A DNA stretch of 11,701 bases from Treponema sp. (GTDB taxonomy: Bacteria > Spirochaetota > Spirochaetia > Treponematales > Breznakiellaceae): the NCBI GenBank assembly GCA_031275515.1, contig JAISOQ010000240.1, positions 1 to 11,701 on the forward strand, in the 5' to 3' direction. The notes beneath the pieces were generated by a model, which was not told where the DNA came from, did not search any database, and saw only the letters and a program-made list of their open reading frames with translations. A program made the position numbers and the translations under genes. Below, one piece after another: positions 1 through 7,452 of this stretch (position 1 is the stretch's first letter; every line of letters starts with the position of its first letter).

Positions 1-119
1 GAGAAAAGGCATACGATTTTCCAAAGACCAACGCATGCACAAAATCGTTATAGCTCTGATTATTAACTTTTGGTTTTTTCAGAGAATTATTTGGTAAACA
101 ACATCTTTCGCCCACTACC
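1..119 (+). mobile_element. Right end of an IS1-like insertion sequence
   Basis: The first ~119 bases are clearly more AT-rich than the gene they interrupt. They encode the tail of an IS1-type transposase ending at 97, followed by a short end segment. The outer end read on the minus strand begins GGTAGTGGGCG, which starts with GGT as IS1 terminal repeats do. Homology of the minus-strand glycosidase stops at the same point (codon ending at 119), so this is a junction rather than a gradual decay. IS1-family elements usually duplicate 8-9 bp of target; the bases from 120 would be one copy, but the other copy lies outside the window. The family assignment rests on a short tail, so it is moderately secure. 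Confidence 0.65.
2..97 (+). CDS. IS1-like transposase, C-terminal fragment (cut by window edge)
   Basis: An open frame enters from the left edge and ends at TAA 95-97, giving the last 31 residues. It contains RKGIRFSKDQRMHKIVIALI followed by an aromatic-rich end (NFWFFQRIIW). The pattern R-K-x-I-x-F-S-K-x-x-x-x-H-x-x-V-I is typical of the C-terminal end of IS1/InsB-type DDE transposases. The catalytic residues lie upstream and out of view, so it cannot be told whether the enzyme is intact. The frame runs opposite to the glycosidase gene that the element interrupts. The call is from memory of the family pattern in a short stretch. Confidence 0.6.
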   Translation, partial: RKGIRFSKDQRMHKIVIALIINFWFFQRIIW

Positions 120-907
120 CGCTTCCGGTACCAGGGAAGGTATTCGGAGAGATGGCCGTTGCTCTCCGTACTGTAATAGCCGAAGCGTTCCAGAATATCG
201 ATCCGTACTTTCTCCTGAACGCGGTAGGCCGGGTGGCGGCGGAAACCCTCAAGGAGCTTCCCCCGCATATCCTTTCCTTTATGCCTGACCTGTATATACC
301 ACGTCTGATGGTTGATCCCCGCGCAGATGATGTCAAGTTCCGCTGCGGGAACTCCCAACACCTCTGCGATCTGCTTATGACCGTGCTGTACCCCGTGGCA
401 GAGACCCAAAGTCCGTACCCCGCCGTAAGTATTGGCGGCCCAGGTATTCATCGCATTAGGGTTCGTATAGTTGAGAAAAAGAGCGTCCGGTTCGGCTGCT
501 TCCCGGATGTCCTTACAAATGTCCAGAATAACCGGAATCGTCCGCTGTCCATACATGATCCCGCCGGCGCAGAGGGTATCCCCAACGCACTGATCCACCC
601 CATACTTGAGGGGGATCTCCACATCCAGGGCAAAGGCGTCAAGTCCGCCCACCCGGATAAAGGAAAAAACATAGTTTGCCCCCTTGAGGGACTCCCGCCG
701 GTCCGTAGTCCTGGTCAGCCGGACGTGAGACAACCCATTGGCTTTAATATCCCGTTCCAGTATCTGAAAGATCCTGTCCAGATTGGCGTCATCAATATCC
801 ATGAGGGACAGCTCAGTATTCCGCAGTTCCGGAACGGAGAGTATGTCGGTAACTATCTTTCTGGTAAACCCAACGCTTCCCGCGCCTATCAAGGCAATCT
901 TCATCAT
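119..907 (-). pseudogene. melA: Glycoside hydrolase family 4 (MelA-type alpha-galactosidase), truncated by IS insertion
   Basis: Translating the minus strand from ATG at 907 (a second ATG follows at 904; AGGAAA lies 5-6 bases upstream) gives 263 codons of clear GH4 sequence. Visible features are the NAD-binding GAGSVGFT at residues 8-15, the acidic MDIDD near 36-40, LNYTNPNAMNTWA near 145-157, the metal-binding CHG at 170-172, AGINHQTW at 196-203, and TESNGHLSEYLPWY at 247-260. The last block matches the region near residue 270 of E. coli MelA (about 450 aa). GH4 enzymes use NAD+ and a divalent metal to hydrolyse glycosides in the cytoplasm. After residue 263 the homology is lost at the IS1-like end, although the frame stays open to base 1. 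About 40% of the protein is therefore missing, so activity is unlikely. Exact substrate (alpha-galactoside or another glycoside) is uncertain. Confidence 0.8.
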
Positions 908-962
908 AAAATTTCCTGTTTTTCAGAATACCACGCCTTTTTTAATACTGAAATATGACGGA

Positions 963-980
963 TGTGCTTTTTATAGCACA
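963..980. promoter_or_regulatory. 18-bp dyad in the melA-araC divergent intergenic region
   Basis: The sequence TGTGCTTTTTATAGCACA has perfect 6-bp arms (963-968 and 975-980) around a 6-base centre. It lies 56 bases before the glycosidase start and 153 bases before the AraC-type regulator start, a usual place for an operator serving divergent genes. The outer TGTG...CACA resembles CRP-like half sites but the spacing differs from the standard 16-bp CRP core. Which protein binds, if any, is inference. Confidence 0.35.
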
Positions 981-1014
981 AATAAACTTTTTTGTTCCCC
1001 CGTCAAGATTTATA

Positions 1015-1023
1015 TGCTATACT
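1015..1023 (+). promoter_or_regulatory. Probable extended -10 promoter for the AraC-type regulator
   Basis: TGCTATACT gives an extended -10 (TG-n-TATACT, 5 of 6 to TATAAT). No good -35 is seen at 17 bases, which is tolerated with an extended -10. Transcription would start near 1030 and leave a leader of about 100 bases before the ATG at 1133. Confidence 0.4.
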
Positions 1024-1132
1024 TAGAGCTATTCGGAAACTTCAATATTCCCCATGCAGGCGACAGGCGGGCATATTACAGACCGTCTCATCAGGTCAGC
1101 GTAACCGGGATAAACAATTTAGAGGCTGCTTT

Positions 1133-2023
1133 ATGAAGTACGATTTTTCCGCCCTTCCCTTTATCCGCGTACTCTCCCAGTATCCAAACCGGAAGTACCC
1201 GCTCCATATATTGACGAGCCTTTCGGGTCACAGCAGGGAAACTGAATCCAGCTATTATAACGACGAAAAAAACCAGGACCTTCCTCCCTATGCGGTGTGG
1301 CAGTACACCATAAACGGCAAAGGGCGGCTCGACGGTAAAGGGCGGAGCAGGGATATTCCGCCAGGATCTCTGATGATCCTGACGATCCCCGGTTCCCAAG
1401 CCTACTACCTGCCGGGGGATTCGGACCTCTGGGAATTTGTGTTTATGGTACTGATAGGCCGGGAGGCAATCCGCATTACCCGGATGATCGAACAACGTTT
1501 GGGAAACCTGATAGCCGCCGGATTAATCCCCAGAACCCTTGAATTCCTCTGTGAAACCCTCCAAAAATTTTTCCAGGAAGAGATCAAAGACCCTTTTATT
1601 AATTCCTCCTATACCTACCGCTTATGCATGCTGCTTCTTGAAGAAACAGAAGATTCTTCGGAGACCGGCAACAGGCAATCTTTTGAAAGGCTGAAAATAT
1701 TTCTGCGGGAAAACATCCGCCGGGATATTTTAGTGGAAGAAATGGCTGAATTTATGCGCCTCTCCCGATCCCATTTTACCCGAATTTTCAGCAGCGCTAT
1801 GGGGATGAGCCCCCGGCTGTACCTGGAGGATCTGCGGCTAAAAACCGCCGCAGACATTCTCCTCAAAGAAGATGTAAGCGTCAAAGAGGCCGCCTGCCGG
1901 TGCGGTATTTACGACGTCAACTATTTCTGCCGGCTCTTCAAGAAACGCCACGGCATATCCCCCGGAAAGTACCGGCTCGGAGCCGCCGGTCCGCTGTTTC
2001 CGTTCCACCCTGTAACAGAATAG
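1133..2023 (+). CDS. AraC-family transcriptional regulator
   Basis: This is a 296-residue protein with the usual AraC/XylS length and layout. The N-terminal part (about 20-150) fits a cupin-like sugar-sensing domain. The C-terminal part (about 186-283) carries two helix-turn-helix units: LVEEMAEFMRLSRSHFTRIF (200-219), and KEAACRCGIYDVNYFCRLFK (251-270), followed by the family-typical HGISPGKYR. The frame is open from 992, but ATG 1133 is chosen because AGAGG lies 8 bases upstream and the N-terminus then matches the family's size. It is divergent from the truncated GH4 glycosidase, so it probably senses a sugar and controls that locus; its target may now be broken by the IS. The ligand cannot be read from the sequence. 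Confidence 0.88.
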   Translation: MKYDFSALPFIRVLSQYPNRKYPLHILTSLSGHSRETESSYYNDEKNQDLPPYAVWQYTINGKGRLDGKGRSRDIPPGSLMILTIPGSQAYYLPGDSDLWEFVFMVLIGREAIRITRMIEQRLGNLIAAGLIPRTLEFLCETLQKFFQEEIKDPFINSSYTYRLCMLLLEETEDSSETGNRQSFERLKIFLRENIRRDILVEEMAEFMRLSRSHFTRIFSSAMGMSPRLYLEDLRLKTAADILLKEDVSVKEAACRCGIYDVNYFCRLFKKRHGISPGKYRLGAAGPLFPFHPVTE

Positions 2024-2024
2024 C

Positions 2025-2051
2025 CCGCATCTGCCCGCAGGGGCGGATTTT
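2025..2051 (+). terminator. Possible terminator between the convergent araC-type and lipoprotein genes
   Basis: Directly after the regulator stop, CCGC (2025-2028) pairs with GCGG (2043-2046), with an inner CTG/CAG stem (2031-2033/2038-2040) and a CCCG loop. ATTTTA follows. The stem is broken by a 2x2 internal loop and the U-run is short, so it may be weak. It ends within the stop codon of the convergent lipoprotein gene. Confidence 0.35.
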
Positions 2052-2865
2052 ACGGATCGGGAAGAAGGAAAACACCGATATAGGCGGGCTGGGAATAAAA
2101 GGGGCGATAGTCTGTAAGATTTTGCCCTGCCGATACGATATACATGGAAACGTAGGTATACCGGGACCCCGAAACCGCCTTATCCGCCACGTCAGTATTA
2201 ACGGGCGCCGAACTGGTGCTGACGCTGCTGTTTAATTCACCGGTATTAAGGAAAGACCGGTCGTTAGGTTTAATCTCAAAGACTTCACCCAGACGCTCCC
2301 GGCCGGTAGTACGCCAGAGAACGTATTCTGCACCGCCGATCTCTATAGTTGGCCGTCCATTTCCTTGAGAAAAATCTATTACTATGCGCTGCCCCATAGC
2401 TGAACTTGATAATAAATTATTAAGGTCCAGGGGGGATTCCGTATAAAGGGAATAATACTTCCGGTTTGAAAAAAGCGTATCAATTTGTGTTGAAACGGAG
2501 GTATTATCGGTGTTGATATAGGGTAAAAAAGTATTGTAGTCCTGAGCCAGAGTTGAATTAATCGTATTCATCGTATTCGTATCGGATATAGTACTCACTA
2601 TAGGCACATCGCTTACATATATCCGGTAGTAGATTGCGAAGTGAGTGAACTGCTGGGAGCTGACATACGGCAGAAGGATCGTAGCCTGGGTATTCAATTC
2701 CCAGCTTATATTACTCTCCCGAACCGGTTCAAGATACGGGTACTCCTCGATACCGCAGGCGGCAAGTAACAGTAAACCGAGTACAACGGCAAAAAACGCC
2801 GCCGGTTTTTTTAAGAATTCAGTCCGGAAAGCGCAATGATTCTGCTGTTTGCCAGATTTATCCAT
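2050..2865 (-). CDS. Putative lipoprotein of unknown function
   Basis: The protein starts with a basic n-region (FLKKP), a hydrophobic stretch (AAFFAVVLGLLLLAAC) and a lipobox LLAAC, so it should be exported, lipidated on Cys37 and anchored in the envelope. The mature part is about 235 residues, rich in Ser, Thr, Asn and Tyr, with no membrane segment or enzyme motif that I recognise. The start at ATG 2865 gives a 271-residue protein; an in-frame ATG at 2883 would add six residues. Neither has a strong ribosome binding site, and either overlaps the end of the upstream TPR-like gene (stop at 2811), so translation is probably coupled to it. It is the last gene of the minus-strand run. Spirochetes carry many such lineage-specific lipoproteins; the role is unknown. 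Confidence 0.8.
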   Translation of the reverse strand: MDKSGKQQNHCAFRTEFLKKPAAFFAVVLGLLLLAACGIEEYPYLEPVRESNISWELNTQATILLPYVSSQQFTHFAIYYRIYVSDVPIVSTISDTNTMNTINSTLAQDYNTFLPYINTDNTSVSTQIDTLFSNRKYYSLYTESPLDLNNLLSSSAMGQRIVIDFSQGNGRPTIEIGGAEYVLWRTTGRERLGEVFEIKPNDRSFLNTGELNSSVSTSSAPVNTDVADKAVSGSRYTYVSMYIVSAGQNLTDYRPFYSQPAYIGVFLLPDP

Positions 2866-3497
2866 ATTGTCTCGCCAGGCCATTTTTCGATGAGCGTCCG
2901 GTATGCCTCAAGAGCGGTTTCCGTGTCCTTCTGTTCTTCCCGAAGCCTTCCTATGGCAAACTGCGCTTTGGCCGCCTGGGGGAAGAAATCCGCGTACACC
3001 AGGGCTTCGGTATAATGCGCAATGGCGCTCTCAATATTCCCGCCTTCTTCGGCGGCAACCGCCGCGTTGAACAGGGCCACCGGAACAAGATAGGTCTTAC
3101 CCCCCAGGCGGGCGGCTTGTACCCAGGCGTTTTCCGCTTCCTGCCAGTTCTTCCGGTCCGCATGGATGGACGCCGCCAGCATAAAGGCGCGGACACCGGG
3201 ATACCCGGAAGCCCTGCCGGCATAGGCGGAAATCTCGTCAAGCAGCGTTTTTACTTCTTCTTCCTTAGCAGGCTCGTTGATATCAAACCTGATCTCTTCA
3301 TACCTGTCGTCGAAGGCCTCAACTGTTTTTATTGCCTTTGCCGTCAGCGCATCCCGGATGGACAGCCCGGCGGCAAGGCCAATAAGGAGAACAATAATAA
3401 CGATTCCCCCTGTAATGATGATCTTTCGATTCTTTTGAATGCCGTCGACCACCAATTCACTGATGCTCGGCTTTTCGGCCTTCTGTTCCGTTGTCAT
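2811..3497 (-). CDS. Membrane-anchored TPR-like protein (YfgM-like layout)
   Basis: This 228-residue protein has a short cytoplasmic N-terminus with basic residues (KNRK, 22-25) and one membrane helix at about 26-46 (IIITGGIVIIVLLIGLAAGL). A helical soluble domain follows with TPR-like pairs: ANAWVQAARLGG-type and ALFNAAVAAEEGGNIESAIAH segments near 125-165, then AKAQFAIGRLREEQKDTETA and AYRTLIEKWP near 175-210. The layout, single anchor plus alanine-rich TPR repeats, resembles YfgM-type proteins that hold partners at the membrane, but no specific partner can be named. Its ATG overlaps the TGA stop of the sigma-54 regulator gene by four bases (ATGA, 3494-3497), which indicates translational coupling. 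It also overlaps the start of the downstream lipoprotein gene. Confidence 0.82.
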   Translation of the reverse strand: MTTEQKAEKPSISELVVDGIQKNRKIIITGGIVIIVLLIGLAAGLSIRDALTAKAIKTVEAFDDRYEEIRFDINEPAKEEEVKTLLDEISAYAGRASGYPGVRAFMLAASIHADRKNWQEAENAWVQAARLGGKTYLVPVALFNAAVAAEEGGNIESAIAHYTEALVYADFFPQAAKAQFAIGRLREEQKDTETALEAYRTLIEKWPGETIWINLANSRIIALSGLNS

Positions 3498-5020
3498 GCC
3501 TGATTCTCCTTGGGGTTCACCAAACCTAATTCTTTTATCAGCCTGGACAGGTATGTCCTCTGTATATCCAGCACTTTCGCTGTTTCTGTCTGGTTCCAGT
3601 TGTTTTCTTCCAGAACCTTTTGAATGAAATGGGCCTTGAACACCGTAATAGCGCTTTTCAAATCCCGGCTCCCCTCCCCTGCCTGCACCTGGGGGGCCGG
3701 GCCGGAATTAAGAAAGAGATCCTCCCGGCCTATCCATTCGCTGCTGCCGATAATGCAGGCCCGCTCGACACAGTTTTCCAGTTCCCGGACATTCCCGGGC
3801 CAGGAATAAGCCAGCAGAGATTCCATAGCTTCATTAGAAAAACCCTTGAGCTGCTTCTTGTTTTTTTTACAGGTCTGCTCAAAAAAGAAGTTAGCCAGTT
3901 CAGGAATATCCTCCGGGCGCTGCCGCAAGGGCGGTATATAGAGGGGCAATACATTTAAGCGGTAGTAAAGATCCCTTCTGAATTCCCCCCGTTCCACCTG
4001 GGCTTCTATGTCCCTGTTGGTGGCCGCCAGAATTCTGACATCCACCGTGACCGATATATCGGAACCGACCTTTTCAAAGGTTCTCTGCTGAATGACCCTC
4101 AAAAGTTTTGCCTGAAGCGGCAGGGGGAGATCCCCTATCTCATCAAGGAAGATAGTGCCGCCGTTGGCCATCTCAAACCGTCCGCGCCGGGTCTGAATGG
4201 CGTCGGTAAAGGCCCCTTTCACATGGCCGAAAAGCTCGCTTTCCAGGAGCCCTTCCGGCAGGGCCGCGCAATTTACCCGGACAAAGGGCTGGGTATTCCG
4301 GGCGCTGCGGGCATGTATCTGCTCGGCAAAGAGTTCCTTCCCCACCCCGCTCTCTCCCAGGATAAGCACCGATGAATCGGTTTTTGCAATCCGATCTATG
4401 AGATTTATAATGGACAAAATGAGCGGACTTTTGGCCACAAAAGTATGATACCCCTGATCGGTTTTAAGCTGATCCTGGAGCAATTGAATGGTGTCCTGGG
4501 CCTTCTCAAAACTTTGGGCGTTCTGAATAGTTATCGCCGCCTGGTTTGCAAAAATTTCGAGCCATTCAAGATCATCCTGGGTAAAATACTTGCCGTTCTT
4601 TTTATTGATAAGCTCAATGACCCCTATGCACTTATCCTTAATCCGCATAGGGACGGCCATCATGGTCTTAGAGGAATAACCTATCTGCTTTCCAATAGAC
4701 TGAAGATGCCGTTTGTCGCTTTCCACATCGTTGACCAAAAGCGACTTATTATGCTGGGCGACCCAGCCGGCTATGCCCTCCCCTATTTTAACCGTAAATT
4801 TCTTTACATCCGGACCTTTAATCCCCAGGGCAACTTCAAAGTAAAGTTCATTGGTCTTCTCGTTGACCAGAAGCAGACTTGAAGACTCGCCTTCACTCAA
4901 CCGGGTTGCCGAATCGACGATCTGAGTCAAAAGGGCATGGACATCCGAATAATTCGAATTGATAAGATTGTTAATCTCAATCAGGGTATTGAATTTTTGG
5001 ATATCAATGGTTGACAGCAT
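3494..5020 (-). CDS. Sigma-54-dependent transcriptional activator with GAF sensor (NifA-like architecture)
   Basis: The 508-residue protein has three domains. A GAF sensor spans about 20-168 and replaces the usual phosphoacceptor domain. The AAA+ domain (about 193-425) has Walker A GESGVGKE (222-229), the sigma-54 contact loop GAFTDA (269-274), Walker B TIFLDE (289-294) and the WPGNVRELEN block (407-416). A Fis-type HTH sits at about 458-498 (NQTETAKVLDIQRTYLSRLI). It should bind an upstream site and use ATP hydrolysis to open sigma-54 promoters. The loop has Asp where the consensus GAFTGA has Gly. ATG 5020 is chosen over the in-frame 5053 because it lies 13 bases past the rpsA stop and begins at the homologous region. 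It has no receiver domain, so no partner kinase is implied; the GAF ligand and targets are unknown. This architecture is shared with NifA, but nif control is not shown here. Confidence 0.9.
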   Translation of the reverse strand: MLSTIDIQKFNTLIEINNLINSNYSDVHALLTQIVDSATRLSEGESSSLLLVNEKTNELYFEVALGIKGPDVKKFTVKIGEGIAGWVAQHNKSLLVNDVESDKRHLQSIGKQIGYSSKTMMAVPMRIKDKCIGVIELINKKNGKYFTQDDLEWLEIFANQAAITIQNAQSFEKAQDTIQLLQDQLKTDQGYHTFVAKSPLILSIINLIDRIAKTDSSVLILGESGVGKELFAEQIHARSARNTQPFVRVNCAALPEGLLESELFGHVKGAFTDAIQTRRGRFEMANGGTIFLDEIGDLPLPLQAKLLRVIQQRTFEKVGSDISVTVDVRILAATNRDIEAQVERGEFRRDLYYRLNVLPLYIPPLRQRPEDIPELANFFFEQTCKKNKKQLKGFSNEAMESLLAYSWPGNVRELENCVERACIIGSSEWIGREDLFLNSGPAPQVQAGEGSRDLKSAITVFKAHFIQKVLEENNWNQTETAKVLDIQRTYLSRLIKELGLVNPKENQA

Positions 5021-5033
5021 ACCATACGGTCTT

Positions 5034-7448
5034 CTAGCTCTCGCCGAAAGCATCCCTGTCGGGAGTACCTTTAGATTTTAAGAAATCTCCCAAGGTGAAG
5101 GTGGAACCATCCGATTCTTCCGCCGCCATATAACGGGAAATCTCGTCCCGCTGAACTTTCTTCTGATAGTCCCGGATGGAGAAAGCGACTTTCTGCTTAT
5201 CCCCTTGAATTTCAAGGATTACCGCCTTTACTTTATCTCCTACATGGTATTTCCTCAAGGCGTCGTCGGGATTTTCCTCCCTGTTTTCCGGCAGGTTCGA
5301 CTTGTGGACGAGCCCTTCAATGCCTCCGGGAACCCGCACAAAAAGACCGAAATCAGTGATAGAAGAAACTTCCCCTTCCACCAGGGACCCGCTTTTATAG
5401 GTTGCCGCGAAGTTCTGCCAGGGGTCTTCCTCAAGCTGTTTAATGCCCAGCCTGATGTTCCGGTCGCCGCGATCCACCCCGATGACGATCACTTCCACTT
5501 CCTGACCGGCGGAAAGCTCGCTGCCGGGATGTTTGATCTTCTTGGTCCAGGAAATGTCATCCCCGTGGAGGAAGCCGTCTATACCTTCTTCCAGCTCAAT
5601 AAAAGCGCCGGCGTTGGTGAGCTTGGTCACCTTCCTCTTGATCCTGGTTCCAACGGGATATTTCTCTCCAACACTGTCCCAGGGATTGACCGAAACCTGC
5701 TTAAGCCCCAGAGATACCCGGCCAACAGAAAGATCGTACCCCAGGATCATGCACTCGACTTCATCCCCTATGGACAGGACTTCTTCGGGTTTCTGTATCT
5801 TCTTCACCCAGGAGAATTCCGAGATGTGGGCAAGGCCTTCAATACCTTCCTCAAGCTCTATAAAGGCGCCGAAATCGGTCAATTTGGTCACCCTGCCCTT
5901 CACAATGTCGTTGACGTGGTATTTTTCCTCAAAGTGGACCCAGGGATCGTCGGAAAAATGTTTGAGAGACAGGTTGATCCGCTTTTCCACCGGGTCTATG
6001 CGGATCACTTTAAGCCGGATCTCCTGGCCCTTCTTCACAAAATCCTTGGGCCTTGTAACATGCCCCCAGCTCATATCGTTAATATGAAGAAGTCCGTCAA
6101 AACCGCCCAGGTCTATAAAAGCGCCGAAAGATGTAAAACTCTTTACGGTCCCCGTTATTTCAGACCCGATTAAGGTTTTTTCGAAGAATTCAGACCGCTT
6201 CTTTTCAATTTCTTCTTCAAGCAGCTTCCGGCGGTTTACGACGATATTGACTTTCCCGTCGGAATACAGTCTTTCCACATAGAACAGGGTCTTAACCCCC
6301 AGCATTTTTTCCGGTTTATCAACCTTCTGAGCGTCCGCCTGGCTGATAGGCAGGAAGGCGTGGACCCCGGATCCCAGGTTGACGTCATAGCCCCCCTTAA
6401 CGAGTTTCTCGACAGTCCCTTCCACACCGGTATGATCCTGAAATGCCTGACGGAGGTTCTTCCAAAAAAGTTTAACATCCGCTTTTTGCTTGGAAACGAT
6501 TACTTCCCCATACTTGTTTTCCTTGGCGACAAGAATCACCGAAACCATATCCCCGACTTTCGGGATTTCCGTAAATTCCGCGATGGGGATCTTCCCCTCC
6601 GACTTATAACCCACGTCGATAAATACCTGATCCTGCGTAACCTGAATAACCTGGCCGTTAATCAGCTGGCCTTCTTCAAGCTGTTCGAGGGATTTAAGAT
6701 ACTGTTCCTGTAATTGTGTCTGGATATTCTCTGAAGAATTTTTTGCCTCATCCAACGGATTGGTGTCCGATTCCACTTCCATCTGCCCCATGGTTGATCC
6801 TTCTATCTGTATTTTCTCTATCAATCTCTCATAAACTTGCTCAATGGTCAAGCCCGATGTATCCAAATATGTTACTCCGGGAGCGATTTTCAAGCTCCCT
6901 TCTTCCTTATTTTGGTCTATTGTATCCCGTTCTTCAATAGCCTTTTGAATTTCCCCAAGACTAAGCCGGGAAACCCCCTGGTCATGGCGCCGCCTGGCCC
7001 GCTCAGACGCGGAGGCGTCCAGGTAAAAGCGGTATTCCGCCTGGGGAAACACCACGGTCGTCATGTCCCGCCCTTCTACCACAACATTGATCCCCCGGGC
7101 AATGCGGCGTATGAGATCGTTTACCACATGCCGGATGGGTACTATTGCTGACAAAGGGGGGCTGAACCGGTCGATTTCGTCGGTATGCAGGAGAGATGTC
7201 ACGTTTTCCCCCTCAAGAAACACATCATCCCCGCGGTACTCAATGGCCGCCTGTTGAGCGTATTCCAGCGCCTTTTCGGGGTCCGCCGGATCTATTCCCC
7301 GCCTGAGGCATCCCAAGGTGATGCCCCGGTACAGATTCCCCGAATTGATGTAGGTAAACGCCCCATCGGAAAGTTTCAGCCCCCTGACCAAAAGTTTCGC
7401 AATGCTGCTCTTCCCGGATCCCGCCGGCCCGTCAATAGCGATAACCAA
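5034..7448 (-). CDS. cmk-rpsA: Cytidylate kinase-ribosomal protein S1 fusion
   Basis: One 804-residue frame joins two proteins that are often neighbours. Residues 1-215 are CMP/dCMP kinase: P-loop GPAGSGKS (7-14), NSGNLYR (35-41), GRDMTTVVFPQAE (126-138) and the lid ERDTIDQNKEEG (172-183, with Lys where E. coli has the last Arg of RDxxDxxR). It phosphorylates CMP and dCMP. Residues from about 259 hold six S1 RNA-binding repeats (roughly 259-323, 338-407, 427-496, 512-583, 599-670, 685-758), the full number of a long ribosomal S1 that recruits mRNA to the 30S subunit. The start is TTG 7448 with AAGGAG seven bases upstream; this ribosome binding site overlaps the last codons of the preceding gene, whose stop is four bases away. 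An internal start at 6791 could give free S1. In E. coli cmk and rpsA are adjacent separate genes. Confidence 0.95.
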   Translation of the reverse strand: MVIAIDGPAGSGKSSIAKLLVRGLKLSDGAFTYINSGNLYRGITLGCLRRGIDPADPEKALEYAQQAAIEYRGDDVFLEGENVTSLLHTDEIDRFSPPLSAIVPIRHVVNDLIRRIARGINVVVEGRDMTTVVFPQAEYRFYLDASASERARRRHDQGVSRLSLGEIQKAIEERDTIDQNKEEGSLKIAPGVTYLDTSGLTIEQVYERLIEKIQIEGSTMGQMEVESDTNPLDEAKNSSENIQTQLQEQYLKSLEQLEEGQLINGQVIQVTQDQVFIDVGYKSEGKIPIAEFTEIPKVGDMVSVILVAKENKYGEVIVSKQKADVKLFWKNLRQAFQDHTGVEGTVEKLVKGGYDVNLGSGVHAFLPISQADAQKVDKPEKMLGVKTLFYVERLYSDGKVNIVVNRRKLLEEEIEKKRSEFFEKTLIGSEITGTVKSFTSFGAFIDLGGFDGLLHINDMSWGHVTRPKDFVKKGQEIRLKVIRIDPVEKRINLSLKHFSDDPWVHFEEKYHVNDIVKGRVTKLTDFGAFIELEEGIEGLAHISEFSWVKKIQKPEEVLSIGDEVECMILGYDLSVGRVSLGLKQVSVNPWDSVGEKYPVGTRIKRKVTKLTNAGAFIELEEGIDGFLHGDDISWTKKIKHPGSELSAGQEVEVIVIGVDRGDRNIRLGIKQLEEDPWQNFAATYKSGSLVEGEVSSITDFGLFVRVPGGIEGLVHKSNLPENREENPDDALRKYHVGDKVKAVILEIQGDKQKVAFSIRDYQKKVQRDEISRYMAAEESDGSTFTLGDFLKSKGTPDRDAFGES
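6791..6804 (-). promoter_or_regulatory. Internal ribosome binding site and ATG for free ribosomal protein S1
   Basis: Within the fusion gene the minus strand reads AGAAGGA (6804-6798), a six-base spacer, then in-frame ATG at codon 220 (6791). This lies exactly in the linker between the kinase and the S1 repeats. Start here would give a 585-residue protein, close to the usual S1 length (E. coli 557). It is the best-spaced Shine-Dalgarno match seen in the region, and better spaced than several true gene starts here. Use in vivo is inferred. Confidence 0.55.
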
Positions 7449-7452
7449 ATTC

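Noticed and set aside
152..958. Long plus-strand open frame of 268 codons
   Set aside because: It is antisense to the GH4 glycosidase, whose minus-strand translation has clear family motifs throughout; the plus frame has none.
3494..5020. Naming the sigma-54 activator NifA
   Set aside because: The GAF-AAA+-Fis layout is shared by many activators and there are no nif genes or nitrogen-related neighbours in the window.
5586..5876. Near-repeated DNA blocks in rpsA about 260 bases apart
   Set aside because: They are explained by the similar S1 domains 4 and 5, not by a mobile or regulatory repeat.
5205..6173. Plus-strand frame of 322 codons opposite the S1 repeats
   Set aside because: The minus strand encodes unmistakable S1 domains here; the plus frame shows only repeats mirrored from them and no ribosome binding site was evident.
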